DNA of 23,061 bases from NCBI GenBank assembly GCA_027943245.1, contig JANDJZ010000256.1:1-23061 (forward strand). The letters are read 5' to 3'. A program made the translations under genes and the position numbers. The DNA comes from Acanthamoeba sp. SK_2022b (Eukaryota; Discosea; Longamoebia; Acanthamoebidae). Position 1 is the first letter of the stretch. Every line of letters begins with the position of its first letter. Positions 8,227 to 18,933 of the stretch are shown here, piece by piece. The notes beneath the pieces were generated by a model, which saw nothing but the letters and a program-made list of their open reading frames with translations, was not told the DNA's origin and did not search any database.

Positions 8227-10820
8227 TCAAGACTTGGAAGGCGGTGGGACGGAGCGGAGTGAGGCCAGTGCGGCTTCGATCTTTGTTCGGTACTCGACGT
8301 CGGCCACGGGGCCAAGCTTCCACCTGATCTCCTTGCGCAGCCACTCCAACTCTTCCTCGTCCTTGGTCGCGATCAGCGCCTGCATGGAATAAACGAACAA
8401 TCAAACAAAGCCGCCTAGAGCAAGCAATCAAGAGTTTGTCCAAGCGCACGTACGTCGATCGCGATGTCGTATTGTGCGGTGCGCAGAGCCGCGCGGTAGC
8501 GCTTCGTTGGCGACTTGATCAAGACGAGGAACTCGCGCAGCAGCATGTTGGGGCCACCGAACGTGTGGATCTGCTCGATCAACAAATGTGGTCACGAGGT
8601 CGAAAGCGCTGACGAAGCACAACAACCGCCGCCCACACACGAACGGGCGACTCGACAGAGTAGTGTGTGTGGCGCGCACCATATCAACAAACGGCCCAAA
8701 GCCGATGGGCGACGACGGCCTCGACGAAAACAAGGCCTGGCGAGAGGTAGTCGTCAGCATCATTGGTGACCAGTCTAGTCGCGAGCGTGTGTAGGGAGGC
8801 AATGGCGCACCGTAGCGGGGAGCTGCTTGACCGCGGCCCATTGCTTTTGGCAACACAGGACGCGCAGCTTGACCCAGAAGTAACGCTTCTCGCTGATGCG
8901 GAAGGTCTTGCGCATGTTGTCGGGGAGGAAGGCGATCTCCTTGGCCTTGCCCTGCGTCGCGTAGGAGTGGTAGAACAGCGAGTAGTACAGCGTTGCGCCC
9001 ACGCCGCTGTACACGATCGGCGATCGAGGAAACGAAACGAACAGCAGCTCGTCCTTGGCCGCCCGCGCCACATCCACTCTCTGCGTAGCCACCGACCGGC
9101 GGCCAAATGAGTCGAACGCGTGACACACAGCCACGGGAGAGACGGGAGGCCGACCTCCATGTTGATTTGAATCTCGAGGAGCTTGATCTGGTCCACCAGC
9201 TGCTTGCTCTCGAACTCGAAGAGTTTGGCGTGTAGCTGCTGGAAATACTGTAGGCAGTCCCGGAACGCTGCTAAGCGTTTCGTCACCTGGAGCGAGAGAG
9301 GTGTCGCGGATCGGCGTGTGAGGACATCGCCAACAGCCGCGAGACAAGAGAGCCATACGATGGTGGTGGGTTGGAATACGCACATCGCCGACTTGATAGC
9401 ACAGCGCCAAGCGAGCCAGGCCCTCTTGCTTGTGGTCACCTCGAGCGTGGTACATCAGCACGCGATCAACGTGGTTTCCCTCGTGTCGGAGGTGCCTGTG
9501 TGAGGATGCGTGTGTGCGGGTGAGGCTGGGAACGTTGTCGTAAGCTCACGAGCGGCATGCGTCTACCTGAGGTAGGCGTTGGATGCCTCTCTGTGGGTGG
9601 CAAGCAGTGCGCGAAAGTTGTTGGAGTTGAGAGTGTCCTGTGCGCGACACGACCACCAATCACCATGAAGTCAAACTCCTATTTGCAAGTCTTAACTCCT
9701 ACGTGCTGTCCCCGGACAGCTGACGCACACCTTAAGAAAGAGGACGACGGTCATCATCGCGTTGCCGTTCATGGACGCAGACGCCGCGTCGAGCAGCATC
9801 CGCTTGTCCCCTAGCGATCGGAAGGAATGCAAGCTGTACTCACTGCAGTGACGACGAGGTGTCACGAGGTATCAGTGATGCCATCCCGGAACGAGGGAAA
9901 GCCTCAGGCAGCCCAAAGAAAACGACGAAGAACGCGGAAGCGAACCCGTTGTCAATGATGGCCTGGATCTGCGCGTCGGCCTGCTCGCGCCGCTTCTGCG
10001 GCGAAGGAGGTGGGTGCCGTGTGGCGGTAATCTGTTGCACTTCCCCCTCTCCTATGTCTTCGTCGTCCGCCTCGAGGCCTTGTGTGGTCGTCGAACTGGC
10101 CGTCGCCGACGCCGCCGACGCCGCGGAGGCCCGGGTCGCCTCCTCAAGCTCGTCTTCGAACGTTTCCTGGTAGGAGGACGGGGACGAGAAGGACGACGCG
10201 TGGGGCGACGAAGAGAAGAAGTCTAGGTCCGACGGGGAGACCGACAGGGACGACGACGATCGTGAGAGGATGGACGCACGTCCGCTCCCGTTTGTGCCGA
10301 CATCGGCAAGGGAGGTAGAGGAAGGGGAAGCAATAGAGTCGGAGCTATTGCGCAGAGGCGACGGAGGAGCGGCGGCGGCGGTGTCGCTGTTGGGTCTCTT
10401 GGTTCTCAGTCCGGCGAAGAAGGAGGAGAGGCCTCCGAGCTTGGGTGAAGCAGCGGCAGGGCCCGCACTTGGCGTAGTGGAGGAAAGATGAACTGTCGGA
10501 GATGTAGTGGGGGTTTGGGTGGTTGTGGGAACGCCGGGACTCGGAGAACTGGCCGCGTCATCATCTTCATCGAAAGGGTTCGAGGAGGGGGAGCGAAAAG
10601 GAGTAGGAGCTGGAGCAGGAAGGGCTCGCGATGTCCCTACTGCGATAACGTTGGTCTCCTCAGTGTCGAACGGGTTTGCAGGCGTGGCTGTCACTGCTCT
10701 CGAATCGTCTTCATCATCGAATGGGTTTCCCAGGCCGCTGTCTTGTATGGACATGCCCACAACTGCAGGTCGCTCCTCAACTTCAGCTTCTTTGGGTACT
10801 GTATCGATTTTCTCACACAT
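8227..10820 (-). CDS. VIPAS39: VIPAS39/SPE-39 homologue (VPS33B-interacting, Vps16-like C-terminal domain)
   Basis: Nine minus-strand exons (10820-9946, 9842-9731, 9637-9567, 9495-9384, 9286-9155, 9080-8811, 8736-8680, 8570-8454, 8379-8227) encode 632 residues. In animals VIPAS39 pairs with VPS33B to form the CHEVI complex, which acts in late endosome, lysosome and secretory granule biogenesis. Recognisable blocks are LSSFFAGLRTKRPNS (131-145), YSLHSFRSLGDK, GNAMMTVVLFLK, IKLLEIQINME, GATLYYSLFYHSY, MRKTFRISEKRYFWVKLR and SPIGFGPFVDM, in family order. The N-terminal about 285 residues are disordered and Ser/Ala-rich and carry three NPF-Asp motifs followed by acidic runs (residues 32-34, 49-51, 81-83). 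There is no beta-propeller, which argues against VPS16 itself. Intron 5 has a weak GTCGGC donor. I chose the ATG at 10820; 10754 is an alternative, and 10895 would lie across the shared promoter. Confidence 0.9.
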
Positions 10821-10922
10821 TCTTTTTTTCCCTTCGCAGCCATTATTTGGCGGGAAAACAGGCAGGGCGCCAAAACAAACCAAAAGATCGGCCAAGAGAA
10901 GAGAGCGGGCAGGGGAGCCAAG
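10821..10922. promoter_or_regulatory. Compact bidirectional promoter between VIPAS39 and the SAP-like gene
   Basis: Only 102 bp separate the two divergent start codons. The interval contains TTTGGCGGGAAA at 10846-10857, which matches the E2F/DP consensus in both half-sites, next to a T-rich stretch. No TATA box is visible. Calling it a promoter is inference from the head-to-head arrangement. Confidence 0.55.
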
Positions 10923-13164
10923 ATGATGGCAGCCGGGCCGAAGCAGATGTTGGAACCAGTGATGATACGCAACGCGTGTTATCAGCTTTCGATTGATATG
11001 CTGCGCGAAATGCTATCCCAATCACGGCAATTCGAGGCAGCTAAGCTCTGGTATGCCAAGAAGGAGCAGCTCATCGCGCACATAGAGAAGGAGGTTCTCG
11101 CCGCAGGCGCTCTGGAGCTCATCTTGAAGCTCTCCTACGGCAACGTGCACGCATGGCTGCAGGAGCTGGATGAAATCGTCGATGACCAGAACCTCTATGA
11201 TATGCGCCAAGCGCTCCACCGTATAATCGAGGGCACGCCCTTGGCATTCATCGGCATCTTGGGCGAAGGCTTACTGCGCAACATCGCGGCGGAAATCCGA
11301 CTCGATGCCACGGCGCCCAAGGACGAGGTGCGCGGCACGATTAAGGATGAGATGCAGCTGGAGGGTCTCGAGTGCTTCCTGGACCGGCTGTCGCCTGAAC
11401 AGCTCCAGCGTCTGTGGGCCGAGTGGCAGCTGCTGCCCGCGTCGCCACCTTCCGACAAGTGTGCTCTTATCGAGCGGCTCGTGATGTGGGTATTCGACAT
11501 CGACACGGGAATGGACAGCGAAGCGGCGGACTACTCCGAGATTGCGGATGCCTCCGTGGAGAGAATGGAAATGGAGGAAGATGGAATCGAGCAGGACGCT
11601 GTAGATGGGACCAAGGGCGAGCACGACGAGTCCGAGACAAAGGAGGCCCCTGAAGCTGAACACAACGAGAATGAAGGCGAACTCGAGGGAAGCCTGAACG
11701 GTTCGGTGGACGAGCTGGCCTCAGTGTCCGCTATCGCTGGCGACGAAGAAGAGGCGAAGGCCGGCGAACAAGACGAGATGGAGGACCTCGAGCTGGACCT
11801 GTCTGCTGACGGATCCGTTATGCCGCAGGAGCAGTCGTTGGATCGACCCTCAGAGGCGAGCTTCGCCGAGCACGAGGAGTCGAGAGAGCTGCAGCCACAG
11901 CAGCCGGAAGAGGAGCGAGACCTCAGCTCGTACCAAGCCGAAGAGAGCGTGACCGAGACTGTTACGAAGGTGACTGAGCTGAGTGTCGAGTTCTCAGTTG
12001 ACAAGCAGGAGGAGGACGAGGAAGCGGCCGTCAAGGTGCAGGAGGAGGAAGAGGATGCCTCGGGCGAGACGCACGCCAACGTGTTCCAGCAGGAGCCCGT
12101 CGAGGAAGGAGAATTAATCGTGTCGAGGGACGAAGGAAACGAAGAAGAGGAAGAGGAAGACAAAGGGCAGGCGAACGAGGAGGGCCTTGCGCAATCAGCG
12201 ATCGAAGAGAAGGAGGACAAGGAAGAGGGAACGGCACTCGCGGAGCAGATGCAAAGCGAGGCTCGTGACGAAGAGGGAGAGAAGATGGAGCAGGCCACCG
12301 CCCCGGCCAAGGAAGACGAAGCCGCGGAGCAGGAGCAGACACATCACACGACGACAGAGGAAAAGGAGGCCGACAAGCAGGAGGACGAGAGCGAGCGGGA
12401 GGAAACCTCGGTGCCCTCGACTCCTCGCAGAGGTAAGAGGCGGCCCTTGCCGTTTCGATTGATTGGGCTCGGTCTCAACCGGTGTGTGTGTGTGTGGCGC
12501 TCACATTGCGCGTGGGTCAACTTTGTTGTTGACCGTATGGCAACAGGTTCCCGCCTGCTCTCCAACATCGGCGAGCTCAAGCCGGGCCTCACCCACGCCG
12601 ACCTGGAGGGCTTCAGCAACACCGTGCTCAGGCGTACGCTTAGCTTTGTCTTTAGTTCGCGCGTGTATGGCGTTGGTGCCTCTCTTCCCCTAGAGGCTCA
12701 CCCTCAGGGTGTGTGCTGTTTCAGAATATTGCAGGGAGAACGGGCTTGCCCACAGCAAGACGAAGAAGGACAACATCGCCTCCATCCTCGGCCATTGGAC
12801 GGCACCCGACGCTGCCCGTCCCGGTACGCCTCCTGCCCACGCTCGAGAGAGATAGAGGGGAGAGCTGATGCGAGATCTGCGCGCAGTAAGCACGACTCCC
12901 CGAAAGCGCGGGCGTGAGGAGAGCGAGCAGCAGAGCGAGAGTGAGAGCGAGCGCGACCAGAGCGAGAGCGAAACGGAGACCTCGGCCTCGGAGAGGGAGA
13001 ACGACGATGGCACCCTTACCCCGCGCCGTCGCATGGCCAAGCGTCGCCGACGCGCCACCGAGATCGTGGACATGCTCTCCCTCAACGCCACCCCGACCGC
13101 CACCCGCACCGCGCGGCGAAGCACCAGGCGCTCCATGGCCACCGCCTTCACGAAGGACGTGTAG
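10923..13164 (+). CDS. SAP-like domain protein with long acidic region (probable nuclear protein)
   Basis: Exons 10923-12432, 12547-12633, 12725-12823 and 12887-13164 give 657 residues. Residues 1 to about 205 are helical (MLREMLSQSRQFEAAKLWYA, then repeated Leu-rich helices). Residues about 206-500 are extremely Glu/Asp-rich. After the first intron comes a SAP-like helix-extended-helix (about 519-556; core VLRQYCRENGLAHSKTKKDN). It is followed by a Ser/Glu-rich then Arg/Lys-rich tail with an NLS-like RRRMAKRRRR. SAP modules bind DNA, so a chromatin or RNA-processing role is plausible, but I cannot name the protein. Two N-terminal stretches ending in KKEQLIAHIEKEV and SDKCALIERLVMWV also have SAP-like spacing. 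The start is the first of two adjacent ATGs downstream of the shared promoter; the longer open frame to the left runs through the divergent gene and is not used. Confidence 0.8.
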
Positions 13165-13318
13165 GAATTCTGCACATTTGCTTGCATTCCTGAGAACGTG
13201 CGCCATTCCTTGTTTGTCGTTGCCGCGGGCAAACGATGAGCGGGGATAAGGCTGAGGCCGCCTCCTGTTGTTAGCGACGCCGGCAGCTAAGAGCTAAGAG
13301 AGAGGCCCCCCTTGGGTA

Positions 13319-15378
13319 ATGATGAAGTCCGTTCTTGGTCTACGTGGTGGAGTTCCCCGCACCATGAGGGTGGTGTCCTCCCCTTTCAACCCGTCGACGG
13401 TCGCCCCCCTGGACCGTTGCCAACTTGCCTCAGGGGTTCCCTTCTCGACCACGTCTTCTCCGTCTCTGGCCTCTACAGCGCCCTTGGCAGCTGCTCCTGG
13501 CAATGCTGGCGGCAACGGCAGCCTGCTGCAACTGTCCGACACCGAACGCGTGTTCCGTTCCAAGTCAAGCGAGTCGCTCGCCTTTTCTCTGGCCATCCTC
13601 CACATGTGCTCCCTCTACCAGCCCTTCTCTCGCTACGGACCGCAGGTGCGCCTTCGCCCAAGAGCAGCGTGAATGGTCTCTCCGTGTCCCTGACAGACCC
13701 GTCCAACCTATTACCACAGCTGCTGGAGGGGCTGAGCAAGGTGGGGCTGGGCCGGCCGTCGGACGCCGTTATGCGGGCCACGTTCTTCCGCCATTTCTGT
13801 GCCGGCGAGACGCTGGCTGGAGTGGGTGAGGTGGTGCGCCAGTACGAGCGCAGTGGCGTTCGCTGCATCTTCGATTACTCTGTAGAGGCACGCCGCTTCC
13901 TTGATTCCTGAAGACTCGGCTCAGTCTTACACCTTGTAATACGCCATGACGTGCATGCAGGACGCGCTCACTCATGACGAGTGGAATGGCAATACGCAGG
14001 GCCTCATCAACAAGATGCGCGACTACTCTGCCACCTTCGGCGACCGTGTGCGATTCGTACCCCTCAAGGTACAGCTCTCCCCGACCTTACCCTACTGCTC
14101 TCGTGCTCAGCTTACTGGCGTGTTGCCAGGTCACCGGCCTGTGCTCGCCGATGCTACTAGAGCGCATGAGCAGCGTCATCTAGTACGTACGCCCATGACC
14201 TGCCCTGCTCTGCCCGGCATTATCCTCACTCCTTTGTGTGATGCAGCGACCAGTCGGCCGTGCACAAGGCCTGGATGGAAGACCATTACTACCAACCTAG
14301 CCTCGCCTTCCCGACCAAGAGTATGTTTCCCATCGCCTTCACGTAGGACATGAAGTTGGAGCTCATGAGGAGAGTAGAAGTCGCAGTGATCCATCCGTTG
14401 AGCTCCGATGAATGCCGGGAGCTGAGGGATGCGAACGAGCGACTCACTGCCATCTGCGCTGAGGCCAGCAAGGCTAACCTCTCCCTTCTCTTCGATGCCG
14501 AGCAGACACCAAGGTCGACCACAGCCCTCACCTTAGCGTTCTCATCAACTCACACGGGGTGCGTTTGTGTTTTGGTATGAGAGCAGGCAACCAGCTATTA
14601 ACTGGTTCACGCGGAAGCTGTCCAAGCAGTTTAACAAGGACAAGGCTGTGGTGTTCAACACGTTCCAGATGTACCTCAAGGAAAACCTCGAGAACCTCGA
14701 GCGCGAGCTTGTGCACGCCCGCGACGGAGGCTTCATTCTAGGCGCCAAGGTTGTGCGTGGTGCCTACATCCACACCGAGACCCAACACGCCCTGCAGCAT
14801 GGCCTCTCCCTTCCAGTACAAGAGAGCAAGGGTACAGCGCGCCTGTTGGGTGGCTTTGAGCGATATCCGACTAATTGATACTTGCCGGACGGGCTTGACT
14901 CAACTTTAACAGCGAACACGGACGTCAAGTACGACGCCGCTATCGCGTTGCTCCTGCGAAACATCAACAGTGCGGCGTTGGTAGTGGCCACACACAACTC
15001 CGAGTCGGTGGAGAAGGCAATGAGCGAAATGGGGAGGCTGGGCATCGACAAGTGCTCCCCTCGCGTCAACTTTGCTCAGCTGATGGGCATGTGCGAAGAT
15101 CTCACACTGAGTCTCGGTACACTTGTCCCACTACCTAAGCTGCACGTGGGGCAAATGATGCGTGGTTCGCTCAAGTCAGCATGTGGTAAACAGGTCAGCT
15201 GGGCTACAACGCTCACAAGCTGCTGCCGTACGGGCCGTTGGAGAACGTGATGCCCTACCTCATCCGTCGTGTGCAGGAGAACAGCTCCGTGCTGGGCGGC
15301 ACGGCCAGAGAGCGGGAGCTCATCTGGCGGGAGCTCAAGCGCCGCATGCTCCGCTCTGGTTCCGGCACCCACGCCTAG
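13319..15378 (+). CDS. PRODH: Proline dehydrogenase, mitochondrial
   Basis: Nine exons (13319-13645, 13720-13887, 13961-14068, 14130-14182, 14247-14320, 14387-14513, 14587-14831, 14913-15116, 15194-15378) encode 496 residues. The enzyme is an FAD-dependent TIM barrel that oxidises proline to pyrroline-5-carboxylate in mitochondria, the first step of proline catabolism. Family motifs appear in order: FFRHFCAGE, IFDYSVE, VPLKVTGL, LLFDAEQT, VVFNTFQMYLKEN, AKVVRGAY, ATHNSESV, LMGMCEDLTLSLGQLGYNAHK, LPYGPLENVMPYLIRRVQEN (including the RRxxEN substrate-carboxylate motif), ARERELIW. The first about 80 residues are basic and Ser/Ala-rich with few acids, as in a transit peptide. Intron 2 (13888-13960) appears to be GC-AG. 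Start: the first of two consecutive ATGs (13319/13322). Confidence 0.95.
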
Positions 15379-15560
15379 GTCTCAGGCGGTTGCGCCCGGC
15401 AGGGGCAGGGTGCATCCTAGCAACACCTATGACAGAAACTGAAGTCTTGCCTTAACGCCAATTTCTGTCCAATGACCGGTTGGTTTGGTGACAAGCGCAC
15501 TGAAACTGGGGTGATGCACCAAGGTTGCTGAGTGAGAACCACAAGAGGACCACAGCCAAA

Positions 15561-17733
15561 ATGGAGAGCGAAGTAAGCGAGCAAGTGCTGGAGGAGGCCA
15601 CCGTGGCGGGGACGACGGGCGTGAAGAGGTGGGTGGTGAACCTTGACCTGCCCCCCGAGGAACGTTGGCGCGAGGTGGTGGCCTTCCACGCTCCAGACCT
15701 CGTCGCAGTGTCCCAGCTCATACGGTCAGAGCTCGCCCAGGTTCCTTTCACGTCCATTTTGGTTTTATTTTATGTAAATACACAAAATACAAAAAATATT
15801 AATGATAAATGTAAATAACAATCTGAGACAGATATTTGGCCGAAAGAAAGCTACCTTTGGCGAGAAGGTGGTGGGCGCCTTCATGTCTGGGGTGGCGCAC
15901 GCAGGGGCGGTGTTCTACGGCAAGGAGCTGGCCGGTATTGCCAAGGCTGCGGGTATCTCTGCCGCTCCAAGCATTCCTTGGTGGCTAAAAGAAATGAAGC
16001 ATTGCCCTCACCTCGTTTCCTCTATTTGGTAGGATTGCCTTTGGGCCAATTGGTGCTGCTACAGCTCGTGTATGAGGCTTCTGCGGCCTGCACGTCGATC
16101 ATCGTGCCACAGGACCCCTCCCAGGTAGGCTCTACCCTTGATCATTACCCTTGGTGTATGGCCGATGAGCGTGGCACGAGTTGTGACGTGGGATGTCATG
16201 AGTATAGGACTCGATGCCGCAGCACATCCGCACAATGGACTGGGGCATGGACTTCCTGAGGCCGCTTACTATTGAAGTTGACTTTGTCAAGGGCGGCCGC
16301 ACGCAGTACGTGGCCACGACTTGGGTCGGATACGTGGGCGTTCTCACTGGTACATCCGCGCTTCTAAGCCTCCTCATACTTGCTATCATCATCGCCATCG
16401 CCATCATCATTTCCTCTGTTCCTGTCTCTCGCCTACGCGAATGCGACGATTGATGAGGGGATGCCAGGCATGCGCCCGTTCGGCTACTCGGTCTCCGTGA
16501 ACTTCCGGGTCACGAGCAGCGCCTATTGGAAGAACGTAAAGAAGGCTATACTGCGAGCGTGGCCCATCGGTATACCGATCTCTCTCATCAGCTTCGCGCC
16601 GAGGCCACACTTACATTACGGAGTCTTGTGCGACAGGCTTTCTCGTGCGGGAGGTGCTCGAGTCGGAGGCCACTTACCGCCGAGCTGTCGGGGCGCTGGA
16701 GCAGTCCGAACTCATCGCTCCCGTCTATTTTACGGTGTGTGGCGTGCAGCCGGGTGAAGGAGTGCTGCTCACCCGCGACCGAGATGCCGCCACCAGGCCC
16801 TACTACCTCTCTGGTGAGTTTGCCCATGTAATCTAAGGGTACATGCGCATGACGTATAACTGTTCTCGTTGACAGAGCATGGATCGACGGTGCAGACGAA
16901 CATCGATCACTGGAGCGATGAACCCGACGATGACATCATGTGGTCCATCAGGCGTCGATCAATTGCTCGCAACAAGCTCAAGGTCCTGCTAAGCCAATCG
17001 GAGCCCATCACGGAAGAGGTCCGGCCCAACCGCGTTTGTCCTGTCTCCAGCAGCGGTTGTCTCACCCGGTGGTCAAACAGGTCCTGTGGAAGCTGATGTC
17101 CAAGAAACCCATCCTCAATGACCTCACCTTGTCCGGCACCTACATGCTGCCCGCCAGGGGTAAGCCACCACACTAACAGCTCATCGCTTCTCGGCTATTA
17201 ATGCGATTGATCTACTGGGCAGGATTCTTGCGGACTCGCCTGCCGCAGAGCGAGCACTGGGGATTCACGCCGGTCCAGCGGCCGCTGCCCGAAGGCGGAG
17301 AAGAAAGACTGCCGTGTGGCAAGTGTACGTGGCGCAGCAGCGATGCGCGTGAGAGCTCTCGCTCTTCAATCATGCTCATGCGCGGTCTCAGGTGGAACCC
17401 TGTTTCTGGCCTCGCTCAACCCCACAGAAGCATGCGCCCACGTTGGCGAGTGGCACAGCTGCCTCGCGGATTGCAGCTATCTTAAGGTAACGCTCATAGT
17501 GTCAAGCTTGCAAGTCCTCCCAAGCTTTGCCTTACACCAATTCCCCTTGCAAAACAGTGCGGTCTTGGCTTGATGACGTCCATAGGACTCCAGGTACGTA
17601 CACGCATAACCACGTTCACACGTGACACTCACGCGACGTGCACGAACAGCACTGGTCGTGTTGCTTTTCCACGTCGATGAACTCCAAGTGCCCAAAGAGC
17701 GGAGCGCACGAGACAAAGCTTCCCTCCGCCTAA
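15561..17733 (+). CDS. Acid ceramidase / N-acylethanolamine acid amidase-like hydrolase (Ntn family)
   Basis: Twelve exons: 15561-15740, 15832-15952, 16033-16124, 16208-16349, 16468-16569, 16637-16813, 16876-16982, 17051-17159, 17223-17324, 17392-17486, 17558-17593 and 17650-17733, giving 448 residues. The family (NAAA, ASAH1) cleaves amides of fatty acids with ethanolamine or sphingosine after autoproteolysis that frees a nucleophilic Cys. Here that residue is Cys120 in YEASAACTSII. Also present are Arg139 and Asp142 (HIRTMDW), TTWVGYVGVLTG, GEGVLLTRDRD and Asn280 in QTNIDHW, all expected active-site elements. Odd points: no signal peptide is visible at the chosen ATG although the family is lysosomal, and the domain is followed by a roughly 95-residue Cys-rich tail absent from the animal enzymes. 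The exon 9 donor could instead be a GC site a few bases upstream, changing two residues. Sequence alone does not decide between ceramide and N-acylethanolamine as substrate. Confidence 0.9.
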
Positions 17734-17838
17734 CCTCAAAAGCTTCCCGGCCTGTTCTTTGGCGGAAATGAACAGAAAACAATATTTTATGAAATTATTA
17801 CTTTTGCCCACTACGGTTTGGTGGTAGAGCACGAAGAG

Positions 17839-18933
17839 ATGGAGGACCACTTTGAGTCCGTGGAAAAGTTGGTGACTAAGCGCCTGAAAAATTTTGATTA
17901 CATCAAGCGGGTGTACCAGGGTACCGCCCCCTGGATGAACACCGTATTTCTCACCAAGGAGGACATCTTCCAGTTTTACTCCAAGGAGAAAAAGGACGTT
18001 GTACTCCAGTCAAGGTACTCAACCCGTCGTGTTTCCTTCGTCTTCGTTCTCCAAAACTGCAGCTGAACGATATTTTATTCAAAAAATAAATAAATGAAAA
18101 TAATCAAAACAAAAACATAATAGGGCGGAGCAATGGTTCTACGTGGGCATCAGCCTAGCGCCCGTGCTCACTCTCCAGGCCGGGTACGCCTCCCCAGCTG
18201 GTCGCTTTCGTTCTTTTACAAAGTTTATTTATTGCTTGGCACAGGCCGCCGTACGTCGAAGCGATATCGACTTTCTGGAACGAGTTTGAGAGCTCCCTCG
18301 ATTCCAAGGGGGTACTTCCACCCTTCCTGAGACGTGAGGAGCAATAGCAATTGAAACGCGATCCGAGAGCGTGTGCATTGCTGACTGAGATGCGGCGCGA
18401 AACAGAAAATGAGGGATCTGGGAGCAAGCAGCGGGAAGGACGTGCGGACGGCGGCAACGGGATCAAGCAGCAACGAATACCTCACCACTCCCAACATTGT
18501 GCGCCGCTTCCTTTTGCTTTCGTTCATGGTTGCTGTTGTTGCTGTCTCACTGTTTGTCTTTTCGGTGTGGCACAGCCGTCCAATTTGGACTACTTTGAGG
18601 TGATCTACACGTTGTGCGACTTGCTGGAGCACGTCTACAAGAAGTTCATGGCGGCCGACGTCAGTACACAAACAGCCAAGAGCATCATCAAGCTCGACAC
18701 CCGATTCAAGGTGTGCATGCCTTCTTTTTTTCTCCCTCATGGCGGCACAGCACCACGACCCTCTCTCATGCGTGTGTTGTGCGTGCGTGCGTGCGTGCGT
18801 GCAGCATCATCTGCTGAGCCCAATCAGCAAGGACACAACGGCGGTGGCGGTCAACATGCTCAAGCAGCAGATGAACGCGCTCGACTCTATCTTTGCCAGC
18901 AGCGGATGGGAGGAAGGAGCAGCCGACGAGTAA
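17839..18933 (+). CDS. Uncharacterised conserved-looking helical protein, 219 aa
   Basis: Six exons (17839-18014, 18124-18183, 18245-18311, 18406-18498, 18576-18710, 18805-18933) with matching phases encode 219 residues. The fourth exon is inferred because it has good splice sites, is in phase at both ends, and splits an otherwise unusually long 264-nt intron into two of normal size (94 and 77 nt). The protein is predicted mostly helical and soluble, with no signal peptide. It has a basic-aromatic N-terminal part (NFDYIKRVYQGTAPWMNTVF), a low-complexity Ser/Thr loop from exon 4, then DYFEVIYTLCDLLEHVYKKF and TRFKHHLLSPISKD. The last two segments remind me weakly of KICSTOR subunit KICS2, but the protein is less than half that length, so this is only a lead. 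It follows the amidase gene by 105 AT-rich bases on the same strand. Confidence 0.72.
18781..18804 (+). repeat. (GCGT)n microsatellite abutting a splice acceptor
   Basis: A tandem GCGT run of about five and a half units ends directly in the CAG acceptor of the last intron of the 219-aa gene, taking the place of the usual pyrimidine tract. Confidence 0.85.

Noticed and set aside
8227..10820. Calling this gene VPS16
   Set aside because: There is no N-terminal beta-propeller. LSSFF, the SLxxFRSLxDK block and the short length fit VIPAS39/SPE-39 better.
10488..10922. Longer N-terminus for the SAP-like protein (open frame from 10488)
   Set aside because: It is the antisense of VIPAS39 coding sequence and crosses the shared promoter; the protein-like part begins at 10923.
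11531..12310. 259-aa Ser-rich minus-strand open frame
   Set aside because: It is the complement of the Glu/Asp-rich region; GAG/GAA-rich DNA yields Ser/Leu-rich antisense frames without stops.
14320..14386. Apparent frameshift or in-frame TAG in proline dehydrogenase
   Set aside because: Reading straight through, or using a 26-nt intron to the TAG at 14346, breaks the frame. A normal 66-nt intron 14321-14386 (A|GTATGT to GTCGCAG|TG) restores phase and leads directly into the family block before LLFDAEQT, so no lesion is needed.
16983..17050. Coding continuation after KLK in the amidase (VLLSQSEPITEE)
   Set aside because: Splicing it out as a 68-nt intron gives the same spacing as animal NAAA between the RR-rich helix and the VLWKLMSKKP block; reading through loses the frame.
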